DNA from: Oceanococcus sp964629015
GTDB taxonomy: Bacteria; Pseudomonadota; Gammaproteobacteria; Nevskiales; Oceanococcaceae
NCBI GenBank assembly: GCA_964629015.1
Contig: CAZVMN010000002.1
Span: forward strand, 248,001-312,000
Length of the DNA stretch: 64,000 bases
Reading direction: 5' to 3'
Below the pieces are notes generated by a model. It made no database searches and had not been told where the DNA came from. It was given only the letters and a program-made list of their open reading frames with translations. The position numbers and the translations under genes were made by a program. Shown one piece after another: positions 8,171-17,541 of this stretch; position 1 is the stretch's first letter, and the number at the start of each line of letters is the position of its first letter.

Positions 8171-8947
8171 CCCTCAATCACGATTTTTGGCCACACCATC
8201 TACGCCTTCGGCCTTATGGTGGCCGCAGCGATTTTTGTGGGGCTTGAGTTGGTAAAACGCCAGGCGCCGCGCTATGGCATCAACGCGGACGAGGCCAGTT
8301 CCCTGGCCTTTTGGACCGTGGTCTGTGGCTTGGTCGGTTCGCACTGGTTTTCAGCGCTGGCATATTACCCCGAAAAGGTTCTAGCCAATCCGCTTGAGCT
8401 GCTCAAATTCTGGGGATCCATGTCCTCGTTCGGTGGCATCTTGGGCGGTCTGATCGGCGCGGCTGTGATACTGCGTCTCAAGCGTTGGCCCGCTCAGCAA
8501 GCGTTGCGCTTTGTCGACATGATCGCCTGGGCTTTCCCTTTCGCCTGGTTGTTCGGGCGCTTTGGCTGCACCCTGGCGCACGATCACATCGGGATCGAAA
8601 GCGAGGCCTGGATTGCAGTTGCGTTCCCCGATGGCCCACGCTTGGACCTGGGTCTGATCGAATGGCTGCTAACCATACCCATTGCCATTCTGTATTACGT
8701 TCTGCGCACCAAGGATCGCCCTGCGGGCTTCTACATCGCACTGTTTTTCACCTTGTACGGCCCGATTCGTATCTTGCTCGACAGCTTGCGCATCGAGGAC
8801 GCGCGCTATCTGGGCGCAACCCCTGCACAGTACGTCGCGGCCGCTGCGACGCTTGCGGGCATCATCTGGCTGCTACGTTTGCGCGCGGCACCCGAGCCAC
8901 AACAGGTCAAAGCGCCCGCCAAAAACAAGCGAAAACGAGCTCCCTAG
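8150..8947 (+). CDS. Lgt-like integral membrane protein with an altered signature
   Basis: Polytopic membrane protein of 265 residues related to prolipoprotein diacylglyceryl transferase. The opening IPYIEHPSITIFGHTIYAFG and the seven or so membrane segments are Lgt-like. However, the family signature (G-R-x-G-N-F-x-N-x-E-x-x-G) is replaced by GRFGCTLAHDHIG, with Cys, His and Asp where Lgt has its Asn residues. This is probably a paralogue rather than the housekeeping enzyme, transferring to or from another lipid or protein; that is inference. It is divergent from the lipid kinase and convergent (4-base overlap) with the RND pump. Confidence 0.72.
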   Translation: MIPYIEHPSITIFGHTIYAFGLMVAAAIFVGLELVKRQAPRYGINADEASSLAFWTVVCGLVGSHWFSALAYYPEKVLANPLELLKFWGSMSSFGGILGGLIGAAVILRLKRWPAQQALRFVDMIAWAFPFAWLFGRFGCTLAHDHIGIESEAWIAVAFPDGPRLDLGLIEWLLTIPIAILYYVLRTKDRPAGFYIALFFTLYGPIRILLDSLRIEDARYLGATPAQYVAAAATLAGIIWLLRLRAAPEPQQVKAPAKNKRKRAP

Positions 8948-11900
8948 GGCGAGTGTGTGGTCGGCACGAGCCGTTGCAGCAGGCGCCGGCCCAGATCCCG
9001 CAAGTCCTCGATCACCATATACAGGCACGGCACCAGAATCAGGGTGATCGCGGTGGCAAATAGAATGCCGTAACCCACGGATATAGCCATCGGGATCATG
9101 AAACGCGCCTGACGTGAGGTTTCAAAGATCATCGGTGCAAGACCGCCAAACGTGGACAGCGTTGTCAGCAGAATCGGACGGAAACGTCGCGCGCCTGATT
9201 TGACGATGGCATCAATGGGGCGGTCACCGGCGGCGCAACGCTGATTGGCGTAATGCACCATCACCAGGGAATCGTTAACCACCACCCCTGACAGCGCGAT
9301 CACGCCCATCACCGAAATCAAACTCATGCTGTAGCCCATCATGAGATGGCCCAGCACGGCGCCAAAAATACCGAACGGAATGGCAATCATCACCAGGATC
9401 GGTTGCAGATAGCTGGCGAAGGGAATCGCCAGCAAAATGTAGATGATGGCCATGGCGATCAAGAAACCCGAACCCAGCGCGTCGAGTGATTCCTGCATGT
9501 GCTGCTGACGGCCATACAAGCCGAAGCCAAGGCCCGGATAGTCGTTCATCAACTGCGGGATGATCTCAGTCTGCACAGCCGCGACCACCTGCGGTGCTTC
9601 ACTCGACGGTTCAACGTTGGCGCTGACCTCCACCGTACGGCGTCCATTGCGACGGCGGATCGTGTCATCCGCTTGGCCGCGTTCCAGTTCAGCAACCAGA
9701 TTGAGTGGCACATACTTGCCTGCCGGCGTGCGGACCAGTAAGCCACCAATCGCGGTTTCACTGTTGCGCTCGGCCTCCGGCAAGCGCACCAGCACGCGCA
9801 CTTCACTGCGTCCGCGTTGCTGACGCAACACTTCATTGCCGTAAAACGCAGCGCGGATTTGCTGCGCCACATCCTGCGCCGTTAAACCCAAGCTGCGCCC
9901 AGCCCCGGTCAATTGGATATTGAACTGGTCTTTACCGGGGCGCACGGCGTCATCCACGTCCGAGACTTGTGGGAATTCTTGCAGCGCCCGTCCTAACGCG
10001 GCGCTGGCCTGTTCCAAGACGCGGACATCACGGTGACTGAGTTCCAAACTCAGGGCGGGACCGCCGCCCGGACCGCGCCCGCTGGACTCAAAACGCACAA
10101 ATTGCGCGTCGGGCAATCCGGGCATGGCTTGGCGCCATTTGGCTGCAAAATCCGATGTGCTGATCGGACGACGCCCAGGCTCGGTCAGATAGACCTGCGC
10201 ATTCACCCGGTTCGGTTGCACACGGGTATAGATGCCATAGGCCAGGGCCTCACCACCGTTGTTGTCGATGACCGCTTGCGCGGCCTCACGGATCGCCTGT
10301 TCCGCCGCGGCCACACGCTCAGGTGGTGTGCCTGCCGGTAACATCACCGTCGCTTGCGCACGATCACCTTCGACACTGGGCATCATATCGAAGCCCATGC
10401 GACCGCTCAGTGGATAGGCCATCACGATCATCAACGCACCCAAGCCGAGGCTCAAGGTGGTGTAACGGTGACGGACTGCGCGCTCGACCAGTGGCTGATA
10501 AACCCGCTCAACCCAGGCCGAAAACCCACCAGAAATATTCTGCTGCCAGCGACGCAATCGCGATTGCCGCGCCAAGGGTTTGGAATGAGCAAGATGCGCC
10601 GGCAGGATGAACAGCGCCTCAATCAAACTGATCGCAAATACCGTACACACCACGATTGGAATGACGCCCCAGATCTTGCCCATAAACCCAGGGACAAACA
10701 GCAACGGCAAAAACGCCACGATATTGGTGAGCACGCTGAAGGTGACGGGCACCGCGATGTCCCGCGCGCCCTGAATCGCCGCATCCAGAAACGACAGGCC
10801 GCGCTGTCGATATTCGTAGATGTTTTCGCCAGCCACCACCGCGTCGTCGACCACGATGCCCAGGCTGATGATGAACGCGAACATGGAAATCATGTTGATG
10901 CTGACACCCATGCCCGGCAAAAACAGCAAGGCACCGAGAAATGAGATCGGAATGCCCATGGTGACCCAGAAGGCGAGCTTGAACTCCAGGAACAAGGCCA
11001 ACAACGTGAAGACCAGAATCAGCCCCAAAAAGGCGTTCTTGAGCAATAGGGACAAACGTTGGCGGTAGATGTCGGCATCGTCATCCAGCACCACCACATT
11101 CACGCCGTCGGGCAAGGTCGCCTGTATCGGAGCCAGCGCTTCATGCACCGCGTCGGAAACGCTGGTGGGGGTCTGTGCGCCGATGCGAAACACTTCAATG
11201 CCGATGGCGCGTTGCCCATCAAACAACGCCCAATTGTCTTGGGTGTCATCAAATCCTTCGCTGACCTTGGCAATCTCGCCCAGGTTAACGACCGCTCCGT
11301 CCGCCGTGGTGATAACTGGCAGCACGGCAAATTCCCGCGCCCAGTCTCGGCGCTCATTCACACGCACCAGAATCTCGCCGCTACGGGTATCCACACGACC
11401 GCCGCTGGCGTCGACCGCTGCGGCCGCAACGCGTTGCGACAGTTCGGGGAGACTCAAACCGTAGGCCTGCAACTGTGCACTCGAAATATCGACATGGATG
11501 CGGTAATCACGGGCACCCTGCAACTCGACCTGGGTAATACCTGGCGAGGCCAACAACTGATCCCGCACTGTCTCGGCCAACTCACGCAACTGCCATTCGC
11601 TGGTTTGTCCGTAAATCAGAATGTCCAGAACATCGCGTACGCGCTTGACCAACTCCACACGCGGCTGCTCGGTTGCTGCCGGAAAGGTGCGTATCCGCGA
11701 TACCACCTGCTGAATGTCCTGAAAAACGTCAGAGGCGTTGGCGTCTTCCTGAAGTTCGGCAACCACGCTGGCGCCGCCTTCCGATGCCGTCGCATTGATC
11801 TCTTTGATACCAACAACGCCTTGCAAGGCCTCCTCAATGGCCAGCACAATGCCCTGTTCAACATCCTCAGGACTGGCCCCCGGATAGGCCACGCTCACCG

Positions 11901-12051
11901 TGACCATGTCCAGCGTGAATTCGGGGAAGACTTCTTTCTTGATTTGGGTGCTGGCATACAGCCCACCCAGCACCATGACAATCATGAGCAGATTGGCGGT
12001 CACACCATTTCGCGCCATCCAGGCAATCATGCCGGTCGTGACGGCACTCAT
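8944..12051 (-). CDS. RND efflux pump, inner-membrane transporter (HAE1/AcrB type)
   Basis: Proton-driven pump of 1035 residues, the standard AcrB-family length. The N-terminal helix is followed by EVFPEFTLDMVTVSVAYPGA, the TM4 proton-relay aspartates are in GIVVDDAVVAGENIYE, and two large periplasmic loops lie in the expected places. It is the last gene of a three-gene operon (outer membrane factor, adaptor, pump) and overlaps the adaptor stop by 4 bases. The substrate is not predictable; the family exports drugs, solvents and lipids. Confidence 0.95.
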   Translation of the reverse strand: MSAVTTGMIAWMARNGVTANLLMIVMVLGGLYASTQIKKEVFPEFTLDMVTVSVAYPGASPEDVEQGIVLAIEEALQGVVGIKEINATASEGGASVVAELQEDANASDVFQDIQQVVSRIRTFPAATEQPRVELVKRVRDVLDILIYGQTSEWQLRELAETVRDQLLASPGITQVELQGARDYRIHVDISSAQLQAYGLSLPELSQRVAAAAVDASGGRVDTRSGEILVRVNERRDWAREFAVLPVITTADGAVVNLGEIAKVSEGFDDTQDNWALFDGQRAIGIEVFRIGAQTPTSVSDAVHEALAPIQATLPDGVNVVVLDDDADIYRQRLSLLLKNAFLGLILVFTLLALFLEFKLAFWVTMGIPISFLGALLFLPGMGVSINMISMFAFIISLGIVVDDAVVAGENIYEYRQRGLSFLDAAIQGARDIAVPVTFSVLTNIVAFLPLLFVPGFMGKIWGVIPIVVCTVFAISLIEALFILPAHLAHSKPLARQSRLRRWQQNISGGFSAWVERVYQPLVERAVRHRYTTLSLGLGALMIVMAYPLSGRMGFDMMPSVEGDRAQATVMLPAGTPPERVAAAEQAIREAAQAVIDNNGGEALAYGIYTRVQPNRVNAQVYLTEPGRRPISTSDFAAKWRQAMPGLPDAQFVRFESSGRGPGGGPALSLELSHRDVRVLEQASAALGRALQEFPQVSDVDDAVRPGKDQFNIQLTGAGRSLGLTAQDVAQQIRAAFYGNEVLRQQRGRSEVRVLVRLPEAERNSETAIGGLLVRTPAGKYVPLNLVAELERGQADDTIRRRNGRRTVEVSANVEPSSEAPQVVAAVQTEIIPQLMNDYPGLGFGLYGRQQHMQESLDALGSGFLIAMAIIYILLAIPFASYLQPILVMIAIPFGIFGAVLGHLMMGYSMSLISVMGVIALSGVVVNDSLVMVHYANQRCAAGDRPIDAIVKSGARRFRPILLTTLSTFGGLAPMIFETSRQARFMIPMAISVGYGILFATAITLILVPCLYMVIEDLRDLGRRLLQRLVPTTHSP

Positions 12052-13259
12052 GGCCGTGGGCCTGCCGGTGGTAACGCCGCATCACGCGAAGGTGTTTTAA
12101 CGTCACCTTGAATCCGCACACGCATGCCGTCGACAAAGCCCGACGGCACGCTGGTGACGATACGGTCCCCATTATTCAGGCCCGCGCTGACCAAAATGTG
12201 GTCGCTGGCGCGATACGCAATCTCGACCGGCTGCGCAGCCAAGCGATCATCATCGATTTTCCAGACTTTGCCGTCATGAACCCAGGTTGTGTCGAGGCGC
12301 AAGGCCTGTTTCACTTCGCGGCCATGAATCGTCGCCTGCACATAGGTGCCGAGCAACAAGGGGCGATCACCCGCTTGAGGCTGGTCGACTTCAACCAGCA
12401 CACCGGCACGGCGGCCCTGCTCCTCCAAGGTGTCGAGCAATTGCAACACCCGCCCCTGCCAACGCGGACTGTGTGGATCCCCTGCATCAACAAGCTCCAC
12501 ACTGGAACCGCCTTGGCCGTTCTGATCCGGCCAGTCAACCCAACGCAAGGCATCAACCGGCACACGCAAGGTGACCCAATAAGGCGACGCCGCGACCATT
12601 TCACCAACCCCGCTACCCGCCGAAGCCTGCGCGCCGAGCGACACATCGCGCGACAGCACAACGCCGTCGAACGGGGCGCGAATGGTGGTGCGGGCCAAAT
12701 TCAGCTTGGCCCGCTCCAGGGCCGACTCTGCCGACTGGACGCTGGCTTCTGCACTCAGCAATTGTGGCTCCCGCAGCATCAAACGCTGTTCTTCGTCTGA
12801 CACCTGCAGATCCACAATCGCCGCATCGGCGCGGGCGACCGCCTGATTCCCCTGCTCCTGAGCCAAACTGGCGCGAGCGGTCGCCAGAGCGGCTTGCGCC
12901 TCGGCGACAGCAAGTTCGTAGTCAATCGACTCCAAACGCAGCAACACGGTGCCTTCGCTGACCCGATTGCCCGGGACAAAAGCAGGCGAAACCTCGACCA
13001 CCTCTCCACCGACCCGCGCCGCCAAGGTGCTGCGTTGAGCCGCCTCAACCGCACCATACGCGGCAATGCGCACACGCTCACTGGTCTGCTCCAGCGTGGT
13101 CGCGGCAACCAACCGGGCAACCCGCTGCGGCGCTTTACGCTCCGCCACCGGAGCACTGCTGATCAAATAACGGCTAATCAGAACCGCCGAGCCCAGAATG
13201 GCCACAATCAGGAGACCGAAGAACCAGGGTTTATGGGTGATAGGCTGATGTTCACTCAT
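12048..13259 (-). CDS. RND efflux periplasmic adaptor (membrane fusion protein)
   Basis: Periplasmic adaptor of 403 residues that links the RND pump to the outer-membrane channel. One N-terminal membrane segment (WFFGLLIVAILGSAVLISRY) is followed by the lipoyl half GAVEAAQRSTLAARVGGEVV, a coiled-coil hairpin rich in Ala, Glu and Gln (residues about 105-180), the second lipoyl half TIRAPFDGVVLSRDV, and a beta-barrel. There is no lipobox, so it is anchored by the N-terminal helix. It overlaps both neighbours by 4 bases, which supports translational coupling. Confidence 0.94.
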   Translation of the reverse strand: MSEHQPITHKPWFFGLLIVAILGSAVLISRYLISSAPVAERKAPQRVARLVAATTLEQTSERVRIAAYGAVEAAQRSTLAARVGGEVVEVSPAFVPGNRVSEGTVLLRLESIDYELAVAEAQAALATARASLAQEQGNQAVARADAAIVDLQVSDEEQRLMLREPQLLSAEASVQSAESALERAKLNLARTTIRAPFDGVVLSRDVSLGAQASAGSGVGEMVAASPYWVTLRVPVDALRWVDWPDQNGQGGSSVELVDAGDPHSPRWQGRVLQLLDTLEEQGRRAGVLVEVDQPQAGDRPLLLGTYVQATIHGREVKQALRLDTTWVHDGKVWKIDDDRLAAQPVEIAYRASDHILVSAGLNNGDRIVTSVPSGFVDGMRVRIQGDVKTPSRDAALPPAGPRP

Positions 13260-14611
13260 GCGCTTTTGTCATTCGATTCTGTGGGTAATGGTCCGGCGAG
13301 CGCGCGGAACAAAGTGATGCGATTTTCGGTGCGTTGCTGACGTGCATTGAGCAGGTCACGCTTGACCGCGGAAAAACTGATCTGGGCATCCAACAAGCTG
13401 GGAAAATCACTGGCTCCATGCCGCAATTGAACCAGCAGACTTTGCACCGCCGCGTCAGACAGTCTTTGCTGTTCCTGCAGACTCGCGACGCGCACGCTCA
13501 AGGCCTGCTCCGCAGCCAGAGCATCTTGAATTTCGCGAAAGGCCAGCAACACTTGCTGACGGAACTCAGCGATCCGCTGATCCAGCAACGCACGTTGGCG
13601 AGCCACGTCGGCGCGTCGCGCGCCACCGTCAAAAACAGGCCCCAGCAAGGATGCTGCGAGTGAACCGATCCATTGATCGAACAGGCTGTTGGAGCCCGCG
13701 CCGGTGCTCAACACACTGGCGCTAAGATCAAGCTGAGGAAAACGCGCTGCTATGGCCGCCGCAACATTGCGATCTGCCGCGAGCACACGCAACCAGGCCT
13801 GTTCAACATCCGGTCGTCGCATCACAACTCGTGCGGGAATACCCGTCTGCGGCAAAGCGGCAACGTCCCAATCTTTGGCACCACGCCAATCGTCTCGCCA
13901 GTCACCACCGAGTGTCTCGCTCAAGGCATTGTGCAAACGGGCGAGCTCGCTTTGAGCGGCCGCTTCGCTCGCGCGTGTGGACTCCAACAGTTGACGCTGG
14001 CGCAACACATTGCCCGCGCTGATCTGCCCTTGGCGATAACGCGTTTCGATCAAATTCAGGGTGATTTCGTAGTTGCGTCGGTCTGTGCGAATCAACGCCA
14101 ATCGCTCTCGCGCCGCACCGATCTGAAACCACAAGGTGGCAACACTCGCCGACAAGCTGATCTGCGCCGACTCAACATCCTGGGCGCTGGCTTCGGCTTC
14201 AAGTCGGCTGGCATCGCGCTGGCTGCGCACACGCCCCCACAAATCAACTTCGTAAGCAGCCGCAAGACTCACCCGATTGGACGCCTCAGCGGTGCTATCT
14301 GCAAAGCCTTCCGACGCTTCCGCGGACATATTCAAGTTCGGCAGCAACCGAGCCTGACTGCCGCGCAGACTGGCTTGGGCCGCGCGCAGACGGGCGCGCG
14401 TGAGTTCAAGCCCCGGGTTGTCCGCAAAGGCTTCCGCGATCAGCACATCCAGTTGTGGCTCATTCCATGCCTTCCACCACAAAGCGGGCGCGACCGACTC
14501 ACCCGACGCGGTGAACTGTTGTGGCAATTCCGGCTCCACAACCGTTCGATCCGGCGTAACGGTGCAAGCCGACATGAGCAATACCCAAATCGGCAGTAGT
14601 TTTTTCATCAA
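13256..14611 (-). CDS. RND outer membrane factor lipoprotein (NodT/TolC family)
   Basis: Outer-membrane channel of 451 residues. The signal ends in the lipobox LMSAC, so the mature trimer is lipid-anchored. Two OEP repeats follow, with NPGLELTRARLRAAQASL in the first, the usual tip region, and a second coiled-coil half near the C-terminus (LLDAQISFSAVKRDLLNAR). It is the first gene of the efflux operon and overlaps the adaptor by 4 bases. No regulator gene lies beside the operon. Confidence 0.93.
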   Translation of the reverse strand: MMKKLLPIWVLLMSACTVTPDRTVVEPELPQQFTASGESVAPALWWKAWNEPQLDVLIAEAFADNPGLELTRARLRAAQASLRGSQARLLPNLNMSAEASEGFADSTAEASNRVSLAAAYEVDLWGRVRSQRDASRLEAEASAQDVESAQISLSASVATLWFQIGAARERLALIRTDRRNYEITLNLIETRYRQGQISAGNVLRQRQLLESTRASEAAAQSELARLHNALSETLGGDWRDDWRGAKDWDVAALPQTGIPARVVMRRPDVEQAWLRVLAADRNVAAAIAARFPQLDLSASVLSTGAGSNSLFDQWIGSLAASLLGPVFDGGARRADVARQRALLDQRIAEFRQQVLLAFREIQDALAAEQALSVRVASLQEQQRLSDAAVQSLLVQLRHGASDFPSLLDAQISFSAVKRDLLNARQQRTENRITLFRALAGPLPTESNDKSA

Positions 14612-14722
14612 ATCCCTGATTTCACGGGGCGTGTTCCACGCGCGTTAAGACCACAACGTTGCTACAGAACTTAGGTTGACCTGCATCGTGCCTGCGCACT
14701 CTTTGGTTGATTGTTCTGTTCA

Positions 14723-14736
14723 GATTGGGTCCAATC
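14723..14736. promoter_or_regulatory. 6-bp perfect palindrome upstream of efflux operon and cupredoxin-like gene
   Basis: GATTGG and CCAATC flank GT, in the 178-base gap between the divergent efflux operon and cupredoxin-like gene. Position fits a regulator site, but no regulator is adjacent and the short length allows chance. Confidence 0.25.
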
Positions 14737-14789
14737 ACGCTTCAACAATAAATGATGCGGGATAAAAAATTCCGCCGGGAGAGAGATGA

Positions 14790-15188
14790 ATGAAAGCAAT
14801 CGTCGCCTTGGCGGTATGTGTTGTCGTTTGCGCGGGTGCGGGCGCGGCGTGGTTGCTGTCGTCGGACAGTGCCAATATTCATAGCGCGGCGGCGCCTCAA
14901 GCCGATGCTGTGACGCTCGACGTGGAATGGTTCATCGGCGACGGCGAGCTGGTGCTCGGAACAGATCGTCTGCGCATCCCGCTGGGCATGAATGTGCAGT
15001 TGCTGATCGACAGCGACGCGCTGCATACCCTCACTATCACAGACTATGGCGTGCAATCCGAATTGCTCCCAGATCAGGTCACCCCGGTGCACTTCCATGC
15101 TTATGAGCTCGGCACCCACAGCATCATGCTGGATGGCCAGGAACGCCCGATAGGCATCATGGAAGTGTTCGAGAAAGGTTCGATATAA
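14790..15188 (+). CDS. Exported cupredoxin-like protein with CuA ligands apparently lost
   Basis: Small exported protein of 132 residues. One N-terminal hydrophobic segment (residues about 3-22) could be a signal or anchor. The rest has the layout of the soluble domain of cytochrome oxidase subunit II: ALHTLTITDYGVQ matches the first His region, and YELGTHSIMLDGQERPIGIM matches the CxxxC-x3-H-x2-M copper loop, but both Cys positions are filled by other residues. It therefore probably cannot build a normal CuA site. RBS GGGAG lies upstream. It stands alone, convergent with the DUF3325 gene. Another reading is an unrelated immunoglobulin-like secreted protein. Confidence 0.55.
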   Translation: MKAIVALAVCVVVCAGAGAAWLLSSDSANIHSAAAPQADAVTLDVEWFIGDGELVLGTDRLRIPLGMNVQLLIDSDALHTLTITDYGVQSELLPDQVTPVHFHAYELGTHSIMLDGQERPIGIMEVFEKGSI

Positions 15189-15292
15189 GCACCCTGCACC
15201 ACCAGGCATGAACGTTTGAATTGCCGCTTGGAGTCATGTCATACGCTCGTGCCGCGCCAAAGAAAACAGCCGGAGCGGTGATCCTCGCCGCA

Positions 15293-15565
15293 TCAAACCG
15301 CATTGTTTCTCGGTGCCCGAGCTTCCGCCACCAGCCATCCACCCACCGTCAATGTGCCAAACCAGATCAGCACGGACGCCGCAGACCCCAACCCGATCAA
15401 CAGCACACCAGGCATCAATGCGACCAACAGCAGCAGCCATCGCATCTTGCGACTGTGCGCTTGCAGATGGCGCTGTCTTGCCGCGCGCAAACGCTTGGGA
15501 TCACGCCCAGCCAACATCCATAGCATCACCACGCTGAACACGCCTGCCCCCAGCGCCCCAATCAC
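15293..15565 (-). CDS. DUF3325-like small membrane protein
   Basis: 90-residue protein with about three hydrophobic segments and a basic stretch (RLRAARQRHLQAHSRKMR) between the first and second. This matches DUF3325 proteins, which sit after PepSY membrane proteins in TonB-linked iron operons. It starts at a GTG that overlaps the PepSY stop (GTGA), so it is translationally coupled. An ATG-based reading gives a much longer frame that runs through the PepSY gene and is an artefact. Function is unknown; the context says metal uptake. Confidence 0.7.
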   Translation of the reverse strand: MIGALGAGVFSVVMLWMLAGRDPKRLRAARQRHLQAHSRKMRWLLLLVALMPGVLLIGLGSAASVLIWFGTLTVGGWLVAEARAPRNNAV

Positions 15566-17154
15566 GCAGCAGCCTCCGCCGGCTCGCTGCTGAGCTTGCC
15601 CACACGCTGTGGACGCTGCAGCACCAGACAAAACACGCCCGCAAGGATGAGGGCCATATCCACACTGACAATCACATGATGACCGTGCGCCAGTGCAGAC
15701 GGCCATGACAAGCCGCCGCACAACCAGCGACTCAGCGGCAACAGCAACAAAGCCACACCGCTCAGGCGCAGCAACCAACGCCGGACCTGATCGTTCGGCA
15801 ACGCCAGAACAAGCCCCATAGACAGTCCTGCCGCGGCCCAAAAAACCACCCATTGCGTCGTCGAGACCAAGAGATCTGCCGCGCGCGCCCAGAAAAACCC
15901 ATGTGCCGTCAGCACCATCGACAAGGGCAAGCCATAGCCCATCCAATGCACGACGCCAGCCATGCGCTGCCACGAGCGCTGATCGGCGCGGCGCAAGGTC
16001 CACAACAACATGCCGGTTAGGGTGACGTAGGCCGTGGCAAAGCCGAGCGCGAACCAAACCGCTTTGGACACCCACCCGGCAAAGTGACCAAAATGCAGCG
16101 GTGTCATCAAAGAGGCCACCGCATTCCCGGCGGACGGCTGTTTGCCAACCAACACTGGGTTCTCGCGCAAGAACTCGCCCGTCGCCCCGCTGTAGTCAAA
16201 CGCGCGACCGCTAAGGTGACCCTCTGGCGCGGGCGTGAAGACCCGCACAAAGGCATCCTGACGCCCGGCGTAGCGCATCGTAATGAACTCAGCTGCAGCC
16301 CCACCGCGCTCCGACGCATCGACCAAAATCTTGTCGAAGTCCGCCAGAGGCGCAGGGCTTTCGTCATGTTTTTCGTAGACATTGAAGACTTCCGCCAAGG
16401 CGCGCTCTTCATCACCGGCAAACACCACCATCGCCATGGCAGGCAGGCCAACGCTGCTGGCGAAACTGAAGAAACTCCCGGTAAACGCGAGCACAAAAGC
16501 GAATGGCAGGCTCCAGGTCCCGGCGATCACATGCGCATCGCGTGAACGCAAAAGCGCTTCTTTGTTGCGGCGTATGGTGAACGCCTCGCGCAACAGGTGC
16601 CGATGCACAACGAAGCCGGTTATGGCAGCGATCATCATGCCCAGCCCGAGGACCCCGGTGACAAACAGCCCCCACGGATTGGGCAAATGCAGCCGCACAT
16701 GCAAATCGACGAAAAAGTCAGCCAGGGCCCTGGCCTCACGTGAGGCCGCGAGAGTTTCGAGATCACCTTGAGTGCGCTTGAGCACCTCCAAAGAGTGGCC
16801 GTCAATCTGATATTCGACGCCGTAATGCTCGTGGTGACCCTCTTCCCCTGGGTGTTCCAACTCCCCTTCAAACCGCAGGTAAATGCGCCCGCCATCGGCA
16901 ACAAAGGCATCAATTTCTTCACGCCAGCGCGGGTCGACCTCGGTATACAGCTGTTGGACCAGTTGATTGAATCCGGGAGGGAATCCATGACCGGCTTCAC
17001 TGGCCAATGGACTCGACCAATTGCCGATCTCATCGGAAAACACCGCGACCGTGCCGGTGCAGATCACGGCATAAAGCAGCAATCCGAGCAGGACACCCGA
17101 CCAGCCGTGAATGTCCAGCACTTCGCGGGTACGTTGTTGAGACAAAGTGATCAT
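15562..17154 (-). CDS. PepSY-associated membrane protein (siderophore-reduction type)
   Basis: Inner-membrane protein of about 530 residues. The opening REVLDIHGWSGVLLGLLLY is the classic first helix of the PepSY_TM family, and PepSY-like loops and further helices follow (GFVVHRHLLREAF and AGTWSLPFAFVLAFTGSFF). Conserved His residues in these helices resemble heme-type ligands seen in related ferric-siderophore reductases such as FoxB/FpvG, so release of iron from an imported chelate is the likely role. ATG 17154 overlaps the DUF3649-like stop (ATGA); an upstream start at 17202 is less likely. The operon begins with a Fur-boxed TonB receptor. Confidence 0.85.
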   Translation of the reverse strand: MITLSQQRTREVLDIHGWSGVLLGLLLYAVICTGTVAVFSDEIGNWSSPLASEAGHGFPPGFNQLVQQLYTEVDPRWREEIDAFVADGGRIYLRFEGELEHPGEEGHHEHYGVEYQIDGHSLEVLKRTQGDLETLAASREARALADFFVDLHVRLHLPNPWGLFVTGVLGLGMMIAAITGFVVHRHLLREAFTIRRNKEALLRSRDAHVIAGTWSLPFAFVLAFTGSFFSFASSVGLPAMAMVVFAGDEERALAEVFNVYEKHDESPAPLADFDKILVDASERGGAAAEFITMRYAGRQDAFVRVFTPAPEGHLSGRAFDYSGATGEFLRENPVLVGKQPSAGNAVASLMTPLHFGHFAGWVSKAVWFALGFATAYVTLTGMLLWTLRRADQRSWQRMAGVVHWMGYGLPLSMVLTAHGFFWARAADLLVSTTQWVVFWAAAGLSMGLVLALPNDQVRRWLLRLSGVALLLLPLSRWLCGGLSWPSALAHGHHVIVSVDMALILAGVFCLVLQRPQRVGKLSSEPAEAAA

Positions 17155-17426
17155 GCCGCGGCACCAACATGCCGATAAATCAGGATGGCGTGAACCACGC
17201 ACAGTGCCGCAATCACCGCATACGCGCGCACCAAGCGGTGATCCAGCAAGGTGTACAGAAACAAGCCGGCCCAGACGAGAGGGAACAACACAATGGGAAA
17301 CACCATGTTGTCGACACCCGCCGCACCACCGGGCAGATACAAGGCCGCGCCGGCCATGAGCAGCCAGCTACAGATGAAACTGAGCGGCCCCGCCAGGGCG
17401 CCACGCAACCAGGGGCGTAGCGTCAT
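17151..17426 (-). CDS. DUF3649-like small membrane protein
   Basis: 91-residue protein with three hydrophobic segments (LSFICSWLLMAGAALYLPGG, VDNMVFPIVLFPLVWAGLFL and AYAVIAALCVVHAILIY). Its size, topology and place between a TonB receptor and a PepSY protein fit DUF3649. The DUF assignment rests mainly on context; the residue match is only moderate. ATG 17426 was preferred over 17459. Its stop overlaps the PepSY start. Confidence 0.62.
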   Translation of the reverse strand: MTLRPWLRGALAGPLSFICSWLLMAGAALYLPGGAAGVDNMVFPIVLFPLVWAGLFLYTLLDHRLVRAYAVIAALCVVHAILIYRHVGAAA

Positions 17427-17541
17427 GACCTGTCCACCGATCGGACAGACACACGGCATTCCGTGATGGCATACATTCTCGCAGCGTATGAGGTCACCCG
17501 GGCTCCCGCAATCGTGAAAAGACGTGAATCCAGACAGGGCA

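Noticed and set aside
11059..12111. 350-residue forward-strand frame inside the RND pump gene
   Set aside because: Antisense shadow of a well-conserved pump; no recognisable domain and His/Gln/Arg-rich composition.
13673..14599. 308-residue forward-strand frame inside the outer membrane factor gene
   Set aside because: Antisense shadow of the NodT-family gene with no family features.
14742..15209. 155-residue reverse-strand frame
   Set aside because: Antisense to the cupredoxin-like gene, which has a signal segment and a ribosome site; the reverse frame has neither.
15293..16075. 260-residue frame on the reverse strand
   Set aside because: Its first two-thirds run antiparallel in frame shift through the PepSY gene with no family features; only the last 90 residues, from the overlapping GTG at 15565, look real (DUF3325-like).
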